From: Harmothoe impar
Lineage: Eukaryota > Annelida > Polychaeta > Phyllodocida > Polynoidae
Reading direction: 5' to 3'
Length of the DNA stretch: 64,000 bases
Assembly: GCA_947462335.1 (NCBI GenBank)
Contig: OX381720.1
Location: forward strand, 503,501 to 567,500
The notes under the pieces are model-generated. The model saw only the letters and a list, made by a program, of their open reading frames with translations, was not told the origin of the DNA and made no database searches. A program made the position numbers and the translations under genes. Shown here one piece after another: positions 50,382-61,500 of the stretch; positions within the stretch are counted from its first letter, which is position 1, and each line of letters starts with the position of its first letter.

Positions 50382-50397
50382 GGCCCTTTTAAGGGCC
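50382..50397 (+). terminator. Histone-type 3' stem-loop
   Basis: GGCCCTTTTAAGGGCC has a 6-bp stem (GGCCCT/AGGGCC) and a 4-nt loop TTTA. The metazoan replication-dependent histone element is GGCCCTTTTCAGGGCC, so only the fourth loop base differs. The flanks CTAAC and AACCA are also histone-like. A possible downstream element, CCCAAAAG, is near 50410. It lies 28 nt past the stop codon, as in histone genes. Confidence 0.6.
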
Positions 50398-51066
50398 AAC
50401 CATTTTTCCCAAAAGTTTAAGTTATCTCAATCTAACATATGCAATTTTCTATTTTATGTATTTATTAAAAATCCACATGAGAATACCCCTTATAGTCTCC
50501 ACACTGAAAAAAAACCTCTCGTCTTGCTACACCACCCTCCTCCTCCCATATTGTCCCCCAGTGCAGACCCACCACCCTCCACAAAAGGGTTAACCCATAA
50601 CAAAATTATATCTTGAGATTTTACATAGGCAATGTTACTGGCTGATATGTATTGTTGATGTGGCGCCCCCTATACTATACAGAGCACACTACACCCACTT
50701 TGTATATAGACTATAGTACTGGCCAGAATTGCACGATGGTCCTATGTGGCTACCTAGCTAATATACATTGGATTTTGATAAAAAAATAAATAAAAGTACT
50801 TTCTATATAGGCAATGCTAGTAAGCGAATAACATTGTTGGTTGGAACGGCATATATAAGTACACCTTGCTCCCAGTGGCTCCTGCTTATGAATAACCTGC
50901 CGATGCTTTACTTTTTTGAAATGTAATCTATGAGCAAAATAACAATTGAACAATGAACTGTATCAAACAACTTTTCTCTTCAAAGTTAAAATTTTTATTA
51001 ATGATTTTTATTTGAATACAAATATGACAAATTTCTTGATTAGTTTAATTTGAATATATTAAATAC
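50398..51066. other. A/T-rich intergenic DNA including a third TGGCGCCCCC repeat
   Basis: The 91-bp segment 50602-50692 repeats 49778-49868 with about five mismatches, so the CRE/ORF/stem-loop module is bracketed by direct repeats. No gene is seen in the remainder. A pyrimidine-rich run spans about 50530-50580. Confidence 0.6.
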
Positions 51067-51194
51067 AATATTAGAAGGTGAATGTGTCACTTGGTCCCAG
51101 ACGTGGGGGTGATATAGACTAGAGAGACATGGGTCTGTCCAGTCTACTGTACCCCTACGTCTGTGACCAAGTGACACATTCACCTTCTAATATT
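51067..51194. repeat. 128-bp foldback (inverted repeat) element
   Basis: The left arm from AATATTAGAAGGTGAATGTG to TAGACT (51067-51120) is mirrored, with a few mismatches, by AGTCTA... to ...CACCTTCTAATATT (51141-51194). The spacer is about 20 bp. It is flanked by TA-rich sequence and has no coding capacity. It resembles a MITE or foldback transposon, or a precursor-hairpin locus. Confidence 0.85.
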
Positions 51195-51513
51195 GGTTAT
51201 GTATTCGCTAAGAATGATTATGGTATTTAAATATTAACAATATTAAATATTAACAATATGATATAAAAATAGTAATCTGTTAAATAATAGAATAGAATAG
51301 AGTATTAGGCGTAATAAGCGCACAGGGCATTTAAAAAAAAGATTATTGACAAATTTCACTACTTAAAAGTTCAAAGGGGGTCCAAAATTGATATTTTTTT
51401 TAGCGTTATTTATATTTTTAGAATTCGCCAAAAAACGGGGGGGGGGGGGGGGTGTGCGCTTGGTAGGCCCTGTGCGCCTATTACGTGGAATGTATGATTA
51501 TGATTACACATAA
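51195..51513. other. A/T-rich intergenic DNA with a G16 run
   Basis: Repeated ATATTAAATATTAACAATAT motifs occur near 51228-51262, and an uninterrupted run of 16 G is at 51437-51452. No gene is seen. Confidence 0.6.
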
Positions 51514-51573
51514 TTTCTCCCCTGTGTGGGTCCTCATGTGTTTCATAAAATCAGCTTTATAAATGAATCCCAC

Positions 51574-51600
<27 letters not shown>
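51514..51600 (-). pseudogene. C2H2 zinc-finger relic 1
   Basis: On the minus strand the sequence reads a MAHTGEK linker, an in-frame TGA, then F..KADFMKHMRTHTGE, the histidine half of a C2H2 finger and its linker. The cysteine half is largely lost. The intact linkers show descent from a poly-finger DNA-binding protein. No flanking fingers remain, so it is a fragment. Confidence 0.75.
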
Positions 51601-52149
<549 letters not shown>

Positions 52150-52599
52150 TCCTATACTTGACATGTCTTTTATCTTTCTTTTCAACCTTCTTCATCCTTT
52201 CTTCCAACATGATGCCACCAATTCCTTGATTAAAAGTCAATGATTATCCAAATGCATGGTCACATCAAGGAAGCGAACCATTAACAAGGCGTGGGATGAG
52301 GTGGGGGTGTTTACACATGTAATAATGTGTGATTAAAGTGTCAATAAGAATAACATCAAAGGTCAGAGACGCAGTCAACTGTATCCTGTAGATTTAGTGC
52401 CAAGTGTTTGATAGATGCCCAGCTCGTATAGTATAAGGTGGGAGGCTGGGACGGAGGGTCGTCCGTGTAGATATTCAACTCCTTGTATGTCCTTACGTGG
52501 GCAGTATGTGCTGGTATGGGAAAAGCTGAAATAGGTAAAATGAAATAGTTTATTACATTGTAACCATGGCATAACCAGAAAAAGATGAGACAGAATTGC
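52150..52599. other. Intergenic, nothing recognised
   Basis: Overlapping antisense frames here (to 102 codons) have no domain, and their composition is unlike the genes further right. Confidence 0.5.
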
Positions 52600-53095
52600 T
52601 TGATTTTTGACTCGGGGGCTGGGGGGAGAGAAATTTGGTATTTTCGTCTGACCGTAAAATCCACAGTACTGCCTGAGCTTCCAATGTGATCAAAAGTAAT
52701 CTTTTTTTCTTAGGAGGTTAGCCCAAATTCTAAAAACTGCCACTCAACACACATGTAAATATAGACCCTAAATTTAGGTTTAAAAGTATTCCTAGCTCAT
52801 TTGGTTAATTTTTTGATTCAGGGGATATGGGTAGAGAAATGTGGTATCTCTGTGCAGAATTGAACTCCTAAGTACTGCCTTAGACTGCAATTTGACCAAA
52901 AGTAATGTTACTTTTTGAGGGAGTTAGCCCAAATTCTAAAAACTGCCACTTACACAGACGTAAATGTAGACCCTCAATTAATGTTTAAAAATATTCCTAG
53001 CTCATTTGCTTAATTTTCTAACTCAGGGAGTGGGGGGGGGGAGAGAAATTTGGTATTTCTGTCCAGCATTGAATTCCACATTACAGTTACAGGGG
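52600..53095. repeat. Diverged ~205-bp tandem repeat, about 2.4 copies
   Basis: The phrase (G/T)AGAGAAAT(T/G)TGGTAT recurs at about 52627, 52832 and 53042. GTTAGCCCAAATTCTAAAAACTGCCACT and TATTCCTAGCTCATTTG recur between them. The copies differ by many substitutions. Confidence 0.8.
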
Positions 53096-53875
53096 GGGAA
53101 GGGTGGTGAGATTTCATGCCGAAGGGGGAAAAAATAATCACGCGCCCCCCCCCTTCTAGAGAACGTGTAATGTTTCGCGCCTCCCTAGCCGAACCCCCCC
53201 CCCCCCATTTGAACTATAGTAACGGGCAGGCTTCTTGGGTAAAAAGGGAATTAAATTTTTACGCCCCCCCCCCCTTTAAGAGGATTAAGAATTGTTTACC
53301 CACCCCCCCTGAGAAGGGGTGGGAAATGTTTCACCGCCCCCCCCCCCCCCCACATACCCACCACCCCCCCCCCCCTGTAAATAATAAATGAACACTCCCT
53401 TACAGGATAAAGCAGTAGTGTGGAGTTCATAATGAATTATTCTATTCAAAAAAACCTACTCAATTTCCATTTAGTAGTTGGGGGGTTGGCCCCCACACAA
53501 AAGCTGGCAACCCAAAAGGGCCCATGGGGCCAAAGGCCTGTGCCTGAGGAGGGTTAGATGGCAGGTGCCATCCAGGCGGGGCCCAGGGACACGCGGGCGT
53601 CACTAACACCTCGTACGAGTAGAAAACTCTGTGGAAAGTGGAGAGAAAAATAGGTGATTTAGTACATGCATTACAATTGAATAAAAGAAAAAGAATAAAG
53701 AGACGTATTTTTCTTTTTCCAAACAGCACCCCCCCCCCCCTAAATGGGGTTGGCTTTCCGTTTTTTTACACCCCTTTAGGTGGGGGGCGATTTGAACCCC
53801 TTTACCGGGGGGGGGGGGGGGGGAATCCCGCGGAAGAACACCGCCCCCCCCCCCCTTGTTGTTAAAAAATGATCA
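53096..53875. repeat. Cluster of long C/G homopolymer runs
   Basis: At least eight runs of 8-17 C or G are separated by short G-rich and A-rich segments. Pieces recur: GGAATTAAATTTTTACG before a C-run (53250s) resembles GGATTCAATTTTAAC before the C-run at 48490. A CACTCCC(T/C)... segment follows C-runs near 48541, 53393 and 53873. Long frames here are low-complexity Pro-rich artefacts. Confidence 0.7.
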
Positions 53876-54520
53876 CTCCCTTAAAGGTATATAATAGGGC
53901 TCCAGACAGGTAAAATCGACAAATCGACATGGGTCTAGTGACAAGGGACAAGACCTATTTCTTATAATCGACAAGGGACATTGGCATTTCTTGAATTCAA
54001 CAATTGACACAGCCACCCCCCCCCCCCCGTCTGGGGGCCTTATAATGGAAGGACCCATTGAAGCATAGTGACACATGCACATTTCCAAAGAAAAAAGGTG
54101 AATACCACAATTCAAGCGTTCCTCAAAAACTGGAAACGTACGTAAGGGTTATTTTTTACCCCTCTGCAGGCACCTTTCTAACACTGTTAGAAATATAGCA
54201 GGGATTACTGGGTGGGTGCCGGTATTTAAAAATGGCCGACTTTTTATGACATAGCCATAGGGCAAATTTGTCGGCGGCGCCCATAAAATACTCATTGTCT
54301 AGTTCTTATATTATTCTTTTATGGCAATAATACTTACGTCCCCGTTGTAAGGTCCTGGTACCTATGGAGCAGTCGGAAAACCCCCCCTGGGGAACCCGGC
54401 CACGGGTGTACTACTGGCCGATACACGGTTAGATTCCCACACACAAAAACCTCACACTGGTGGAACGCTGCCATTTTCGTTGGGAGTTTGTCAAAATATG
54501 ATGACTTGAGATGCCTTTGA
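53876..54520. other. Intergenic, nothing recognised
   Basis: There is a C-run at about 54016-54029 and GACAAG-type short repeats near 53930-53980. No gene is seen. Confidence 0.5.
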
Positions 54521-54805
54521 TGACGTCACAAAGCTGACCGGATAACAGTGTTTTACCATAGCAGACAGAAGGCCGTCAAATACAATACATGTGTTTCTTC
54601 TAGGTAGCGACTAGTGTGGGCCAGCACGTTATTAGATTTCTACGTTATTCATACTGTTTTGTTGCATTATTTTAGTTTATTTGGTTAAGTATTCATGCTA
54701 GACGACTCCTACAAAACATGAAAAAAAGGAGGCGGGAAAAGTTGAGTTGGGACGCTGGGCCCGCTGTTATTTCAACCCGGGTACCAGTGCGACTGTCACT
54801 TCCGG
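54521..54805. promoter_or_regulatory. Possible promoter or enhancer with CRE, E2F-like and ETS sites
   Basis: TGACGTCA (54521-54528), GGCGGGAAAA (E2F-like, 54731-54740) and ACTTCCGG (ETS, 54798-54805) lie within 285 bp. No clear first exon can be assigned on either strand. Confidence 0.25.
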
Positions 54806-55691
54806 TTTCTAACGGCTTCAAGTAAACAACACGATTAAGCTATATCCATGTTGAACAGTTATTTACTAAGTATATTTGAATTAGTATGAGTGCAAGATTG
54901 CCGTTACAGCATGATTGAACAACAGAGACAGGACTTACTTAGTTCAACTAACCGTAAGTGCAGTTTATTACTCTATATGATGAACCAATTTGGCGCTCCA
55001 ATATCCCCGCCCACAGCATTGAGCCACTGTCAGTCGGCGCCCATAGACTCCCTATGTTAAAGCACTACCGGGTAGCCACGCTGTCATTTTCAAACTTCTA
55101 TCATTTTCCAGTGAGCCCCCCGGGGGGGGGGGGGACTCCCTATGTCATCTATAGTAACTATATGCGTACACAAAATACCGGGAAAGGGGTGCTTTTTTAG
55201 CCCCACAGGCGGGTACGGGCCAACCCGCCATTGTGCGTCCTTTTTCAGCCAATTTTGAGCGAAAAGGGATATGTTTTTAGGCCTGGAATATCCACCCAAA
55301 ATGTCCCACAGTTTCTGTTAAATAAGGGGTTGATTTTGGCAAATTTGGGGTGATGTCCCATGAAAAAGGTCCTGATTTTTGCACATTTCTGGGAGTTATG
55401 CCGCCAAAACAGTAGTGTTGCTTGTGGATTTTGTCCCGGTAAAAGGGGTCTAAATTAAGGGTGATGTACACACATGGTATACATAAATGTGAGAGTGCCC
55501 CCCCCCCGGGAGTTAGCCCGAATGAGCCATGTGTTTTACCTTTGACCTTTTTTGTTTTAAAATTTTTCTAAACCTAGGATTTTTTTTGGAATTTATCAAG
55601 GTAAGTCCGCAATTTTTATTTATTTTCCTTTTTCTGATCTATATTCAATGTGTGGCAAAGAAGGCAACAAAGTCGTTGAGTTCAATATAAT
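54806..55691. other. Intergenic, nothing recognised
   Basis: A CCCCCC/G13 junction lies near 55117-55134 and a C9 run near 55499-55507. No coding sequence is supported. Confidence 0.5.
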
Positions 55692-58052
55692 TTAAGAATT
55701 AATTTTATTTCCATTATTCTGATAATTTTTCTGGCTGACATTAGCTGATATATATACATAGATTAAATACAATATATAAATAGATGAAAAAATATAAGAT
55801 GTATGGTAGTGATATACATTTTCGATCACAATTGTTGGTTTGGCTGAACGCGGCAGCGGCGCAGGAACTGGAACTGCCACTGGACGTGCAACGGAGTGAA
55901 CTGGCCCTGGATGCGCAACGGAGTGAACTGGCCCTGCACCACGACTTCCCAGGACCCGCTTGTGGTTGGCGCCACTATATCCAGCATGACCACCACGAGT
56001 TGGCGGGACCCGACCACCACGAGCACCACGAGCATGTCGCCTCTTGTGGTTCTGGCGTTTATGTACGCCACCCCTCTGTAAAGAAAACCAAAGTAAGTCC
56101 AAAAGCACTGTACGTGTAAACTGACCCTGTATGACAAAGAGCAACTGCATACAGAAGTAAAGAACTGTAATGCATGTTATACACGTTAACAAATAACAGA
56201 CAAAGTAAACCAAAGAAGTTCTATATGTGAGATACTTACTGATTTGTGGCCGAGTCGGCTCCTGATGATACCCCGTCCCCCCCCTCTTAGCATCTGACCA
56301 ACCCGTGCTGCTCCGTCTCCACCTGTCTGACTGATCTGAATTGATAACAAATAGCAACAAATATACAAACAACTGTCTGAAAATAACAGCACAGGAAAAA
56401 ATAGATGACCTTTTTACCGGTGAAAAATGAGCACGCAGCATTTCAACTATGATGAGATAAGAAACATGTGCCTTGTAGTGCTGTTTGACCATTTAGTTAA
56501 TTCAGTGTTACTGTATGAAGCATTAAAAACATAGATTTATAGTTACCTCTTGAACCTGGTCGAACGACCCATCGTCTACCCCTACTGCCACCCCATTGTC
56601 GGCTTCCATGGGCACCTCAGCCTCCTCTTTGGCTGCCTCCGGCTTGTCAGCGATGCTAAGAGGCTGGTGGCAGAAAATGTGTAGACTTAATAATACATGG
56701 CAGAAATAGATGGCAGAATGAAATTTATACTATTCATATAGATCAATGCTACTTTTATTATTATGTCTGCTTATTTTTTATTATTTTTATAAAATGAAAA
56801 TAACAGTTTTCACTATGGTGCAAAATTTGGCATTTGTTCTTTAAATGATTCAATGTTATAGTGCTTAAGACTTACCTTAACCACATCACTCACTGCTTTC
56901 TCGATTCTGACTAGACCCGCCCGCAATGGATGGATGCGGTCGTTGCGGAACAGCCGAAACTCGGGCAGGGCACGATCCAAGTCAATCACCCTGCCCTCGA
57001 AGTGGGAACGGATGCGTCTGAAAATTCAGACATTGTTAAGATGAGTCACTTATTAAAACTTAGCGTTTCATTTACTACACCAAATTTCAAGGCAATGAAA
57101 TGTTGATGTGTTGAAAGTGAACACCAACTTTCTTAAAGATAATTTAATTTCTTGACCAATTGCATTTTTCTTTAAAAAAAAAGAATTAAACTACTGGCAA
57201 CACAGACATGTACGCATTCCTAAAGTAAACTGTATTCCATGTTTTATATTTGACCGACTTGAAAAACATTGCACTCACTTGTTCAGAGTCTTCCGCACGA
57301 AGGGTTTGAGCTGTCGGCGCCGTGGCACAGTACATATTAAAACTTCATCGAAAAGCCTGCTGGCCTAAAAATATTGACAATAATATTATTCACACACTGA
57401 TTATGGTAAAGATTGCATTTCCCCCCCCCCCCAAACATTTCTCACCCAATAAAGTTTTTTGTAAATTATGATATTTGGTACACGATTGTCGTAGTCCGCA
57501 TAGCCACGACACAAAATATTCAAAGTGAAAATTTTCCCGCTTACTCTTGCCCCTGCCCTTCACCAAAATTTCACGGTCACAAAGAGAGATATGTGGAAGA
57601 TAACAAACCGTGTCTGCTGAATATTCCATATTTTTTAACCCTTTCTCATAAAAAATGTAGTTTTTCGTAAATTATCAGGCCGCTACTACTTTGTACAATA
57701 CATTACCTATGACTTATATTATTATATTATAGGATAGTAGTATTATTATTAGATTATAGTACTTTAACGTATAATACTGTGAAGACTAGATAGTTACCTC
57801 ATTTTTGAACTCGATTAAATGTGATACCACATCCTGGTAACTTGATCCGTCCGCCAGGTCGTTGGACCCGCAACATACCACGAGGCAGTTTCCAATCTCC
57901 TTACGAACTTTCTGCAGATTGCATCTTAACTGTGCGCTCGTTGCCACTGGTATGTATACAAAGCCCGGGAGCTCGGCCCACCTCAGCAGGGAGTCGCCCA
58001 CCACCACCCCTCGCACATGTCCAAGGTCTGCAGCCGTACACACGTCACTCAT
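55692..58052 (-). CDS. SGNH-hydrolase (GDSL-like esterase) gene, six exons, RGG-rich tail
   Basis: My gene model on the minus strand has exons 58052-57798, 57364-57279, 57017-56876, 56663-56547, 56335-56240 and 56075-55692. Every intron starts GT and ends AG, and phases match throughout (85 codons, 86+142 nt, 39, 32 and 127 codons plus stop), giving 359 aa. Exons 1-3 form an SGNH fold: GDSLLRW (Ser21), GSND (Asn64) and NDRIHP (Asp140, His143), so all expected catalytic residues are present. Exon 4 is acidic. Exons 5-6 are Gly/Arg rich (GGGRG, three RGG), then Pro/Val rich, suggesting RNA or protein contacts. AATAAA overlaps the stop. An AG directly before the ATG allows an upstream exon. Family members are esterases/acetylhydrolases; the substrate is unknown. 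The RepHel gene lies 528 bp upstream on the same strand. Confidence 0.8.
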
Positions 58053-58579
58053 CTGCCATTCAACACAAGCAGACTTTAAGAATATGGTAAGACAATTACA
58101 GCTACCGATAACTTATTAGTAGCTGTAGTAGTAGTATTAGTACAATGACTATCAAGATAAAACATTCTTACACAATTGACAGATAAATACAGCTAAGATA
58201 TCAGCAAATGAAATATTTCTTTTCTTTAATAACATTTGTGCGTATTTCAAATGAGCGTTTATTATGAATAGTAAATAAATAAATAAACGGTAACACTTAT
58301 TTGACTTTTTACCCACCTAGATGAAAGATGTCTGTAGCCATGCTTTGATTTTTGTTATGGTTTATACTGTATGCACAATCTGGTTGACATTAGCCGTATG
58401 CCACACCAGGACTGCAGATGCACAAACTGGCCACACAAATTGAACTGTGTTTTCGGCCAGGACTGCATTGATGATGCACAAACACACCGTTTGACATAGG
58501 TGAGGACTGCAGTTTTTAATTGGTTTAGAAATATTTTTGAGTGGCTGACTACATATACACAATGACTGTTCCAGACGTG
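58053..58579. other. Interval between RepHel stop and SGNH start
   Basis: There is no ORF. AGGACTGCA followed by ATGCACAAAC recurs (about 58409 and 58459), with AGGACTGCAG again near 58504. A CTAG lies at about 58317-58320. No clear Helitron 3' hairpin could be assigned. Confidence 0.4.
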
Positions 58580-61500
58580 CTACTCTACATCAGGCAGCGG
58601 TGCCATTTTGTAACAACGAGTGAAATGTGTGCCCTGACCTTCAACCTGTTCATTATAGATAACAGGAGTGTAATGCTGTGGCGGGGCGGGGACAATCCTG
58701 TCGTCCAGTGCCACCAACGGAGAGACCACGTGCCAAACCGAGTCACCTTTTGGATTGAGTTTAAGTACTCGGATGTCACAACCCAGCATGCCCGCCACAG
58801 CATAGCAGTTTGCGCTATACGCCCATGTCCTGTCTTCGTAATGCCTATCTACATAGTCAGCAGCATCCTGTCGACTTATCAACACATCAGGATTACGCAG
58901 CAGACGTTGGATGGCCATGTCATCAGTGATAACAGGCATATGGACGTCCAGATGGAGCTGCAGAAAGTGAATGGCATGCAACCTTATAACGTGGTAGTAT
59001 TCCTGTGTGCCAAACAACTCCTTTGATATCGCTCTGTAGAAGCAGTTTCCATCACCTTTTATGACGTCAAGTCCCATGCCAGCATCATTGAGAGATGTGA
59101 CATGACTTTGGGGCACCATAGAAGGAAACCGGTCGACTGGTATGAGGGGAGTACGATGACAGTCCTCGTTCAGCATGTGGTTAGCCAGAGACTTCTTCCA
59201 CATGAACACTTCTGGGGCGTCAGAAAGGGGACCGGCCCTGGCTTGGTAACGCACTATGCCTCCTTGTCGCACCTTGGGAATAGTTCGACAAACACCTTTG
59301 GAAACAGGCGGAGAGTGGCAGGATTCCCCAGCTTGACCAGATCCAGGTATTGGCTGCTCTGCGGCATTATCATGACCAGCCTCGTCGGCAACCTTAGTAG
59401 CAGGAGGATCCGACGCCCTCTTTCGCTTATTTGGCTTGCTTGGACTTGAACTTGGAGCTGGCCTTTTCGACGTCTTTGATTTCTTGCTAGGACTTGAACT
59501 TGGAGCTGGCCTTTTCGACGTTTTGGATTTATTCCTAGGATTTGAAACTGGAATTCCATTGGCCCTCTTGACAGAGTCATTGATAAACTTTTTGAATTTC
59601 TTACTTCGGGCCTGCCTTTTCAGCTCTTTTTCTGGGTCATACGGTGTACTTTTTATGAGATCCACCAGAGCCCTCATCTCTTTACTCTTGATGTCTTTGG
59701 CGTGAGGAGAAAGGACATTAGTAGACTCCATATATTGCAGCACTAAGGCATGTCTCGGGCTGAGACGTACTGCCACTGGTTCGAAGGCAAACAGAGTGAG
59801 ATCAGAACACCGTCGCACTCTGCTCAGTGCGGTGTACGCCTGACCACTGGCAAAGAATTTACCGTCCATTTTAACATACGCCCGATCCAGTGTCATACCT
59901 TGGACCTTGTGAGTTGTAAGACACCATCCCAGTGTAATAGGCAGCTGGTTCCTCATTAGCGAGCCAGTTGCATGCTCGTATGCGACATCTTGTTCAACAC
60001 GTCCCAACAACAACTCCGTACCGTCGACCAGATGACGTATGATAATACAGTTCTGGCTGACAATTCGCACAACCTCAGCCCTAGTGCCATTGACCCATCC
60101 AGCCTCTATTTCCATGTTTCTCAGGAATATGACCCGAGCTCCAACCTTGAGACGTATCTCTCGCGGGAAAGAACTTTTCTGGAAAATGTCAATGTTTTTT
60201 GACTCCTCAGCCGTGGCAGGATTGCCTTGCTTGTTGAGGTCGATGGCCGTAAAAACTGTTTCCTCTCCCTCCATGTTCTCAAGTATGGCGTTGTTTATTG
60301 AATCCCTGTCGACACGATGAGACACAATGACCGCATCGTTTACGCCATATTCTGCTGCATGTTTCGGGTAGGAAGAAGGAGGGACTACACGTTTTCGCAG
60401 TGTGGCCAAAGATGTTTGATTGAGGTTACCACGCCTGACGTCCTGTAACATGGCCAGGAACTCTGGGTCGTCTTGACGCATGACCTCATTCAGTATAATA
60501 GATTTGAAGAAACCGTTCCACGTCCAAATGCCATAAATATCCAAATCAATGGCTGGCAGCTGAGCCGGATCCCCCAACAATACCACATGTCTGTGACCGA
60601 ATGGTGTATGGTTATACTTCCCACAGGACATGCCCTTCATGACGTGATCTATTTCCATCATGACTTTCGCCTCCAACAGCGAGAACTCGTCAATGATAAA
60701 GACATCAGTTTCCCTCATCATTTTGGCAATAACTCTGCCCTTGTACAGAAAGGATTGGGCTTTTATATCCATTTTAAAAGCACTGTGAACAGTACAGCCT
60801 CCTATCAGATGAGCTGCTATGCCTGTACTGGCCATAACCTTGACAGTGAGATGGTGTTGTTGTCGGCAGCATGCAATAAATGTTTTCAGCAAGAAGGACT
60901 TCCCAGTGCCGGCAGCACCAACTACGTTGACGAGTAACTGTCTTTCTGCAGCTATTTCACCATTCATGTAGTCCAGAGCTCGCCTTTGGTCGGCATTCAA
61001 CTGAGCTTTCAAAGCATCTATGTCCTCCATAGGTGGCGCTCTCACTCCCATGTCTCCCATATCAAATTCATCCTCGTCGTCCACCTCAACCTGCTTACGT
61101 CTTTCGACCACTGGAGGACGGTTTTCCTCAATTTCCCCAAGCAACGCGTCAGTCTCCTCAGTGGTCATCCACTCCTTGTCCACCATATGCTGAGCTATGG
61201 TCTTAATGAATCGAATATCAAATCCACGGACGGCAGCCTCACGCAACATAGTCTCAGCGTCTGACTGCTTGTCAATGAGGTCACGGATGGCACACTCCTC
61301 CTGATAAGTCTTTGACACATTATCGGGTGAAATGATGCTGCCGATTGTGTCTGTAGTCCAAGGGAACCTTTGGACGAGAATTTGCTCATAATACGCCTCC
61401 TGAGATTCACCATAAGGCAGACAGAACCGCCAGCGCGGGACGGCTTCTTTGCCTTGCTTGCGTCTCTTGAGTAAACGTCCCTTGGCATCTTTCAGTGGAG

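Noticed and set aside
53116..53391. 91-codon Pro-rich frame
   Set aside because: It is low complexity, created by C-runs, with no initiation context or homology-like motif.
55784..56119. 111-codon plus-strand frame
   Set aside because: It overlaps the last exon of the SGNH gene, which has matching splice sites and phases; the plus frame is its shadow.
55692..56492. Single 266-codon minus-strand protein
   Set aside because: It reads through an intron; splice sites at 56239/56240 and 56075/56076 show it is two exons plus an intron, and the upstream exon is used in another frame.
58310..58325. CTAG near 58317 as the Helitron 3' terminus
   Set aside because: No convincing hairpin lies just inside it on the minus strand, and the four-base motif is too common to call.
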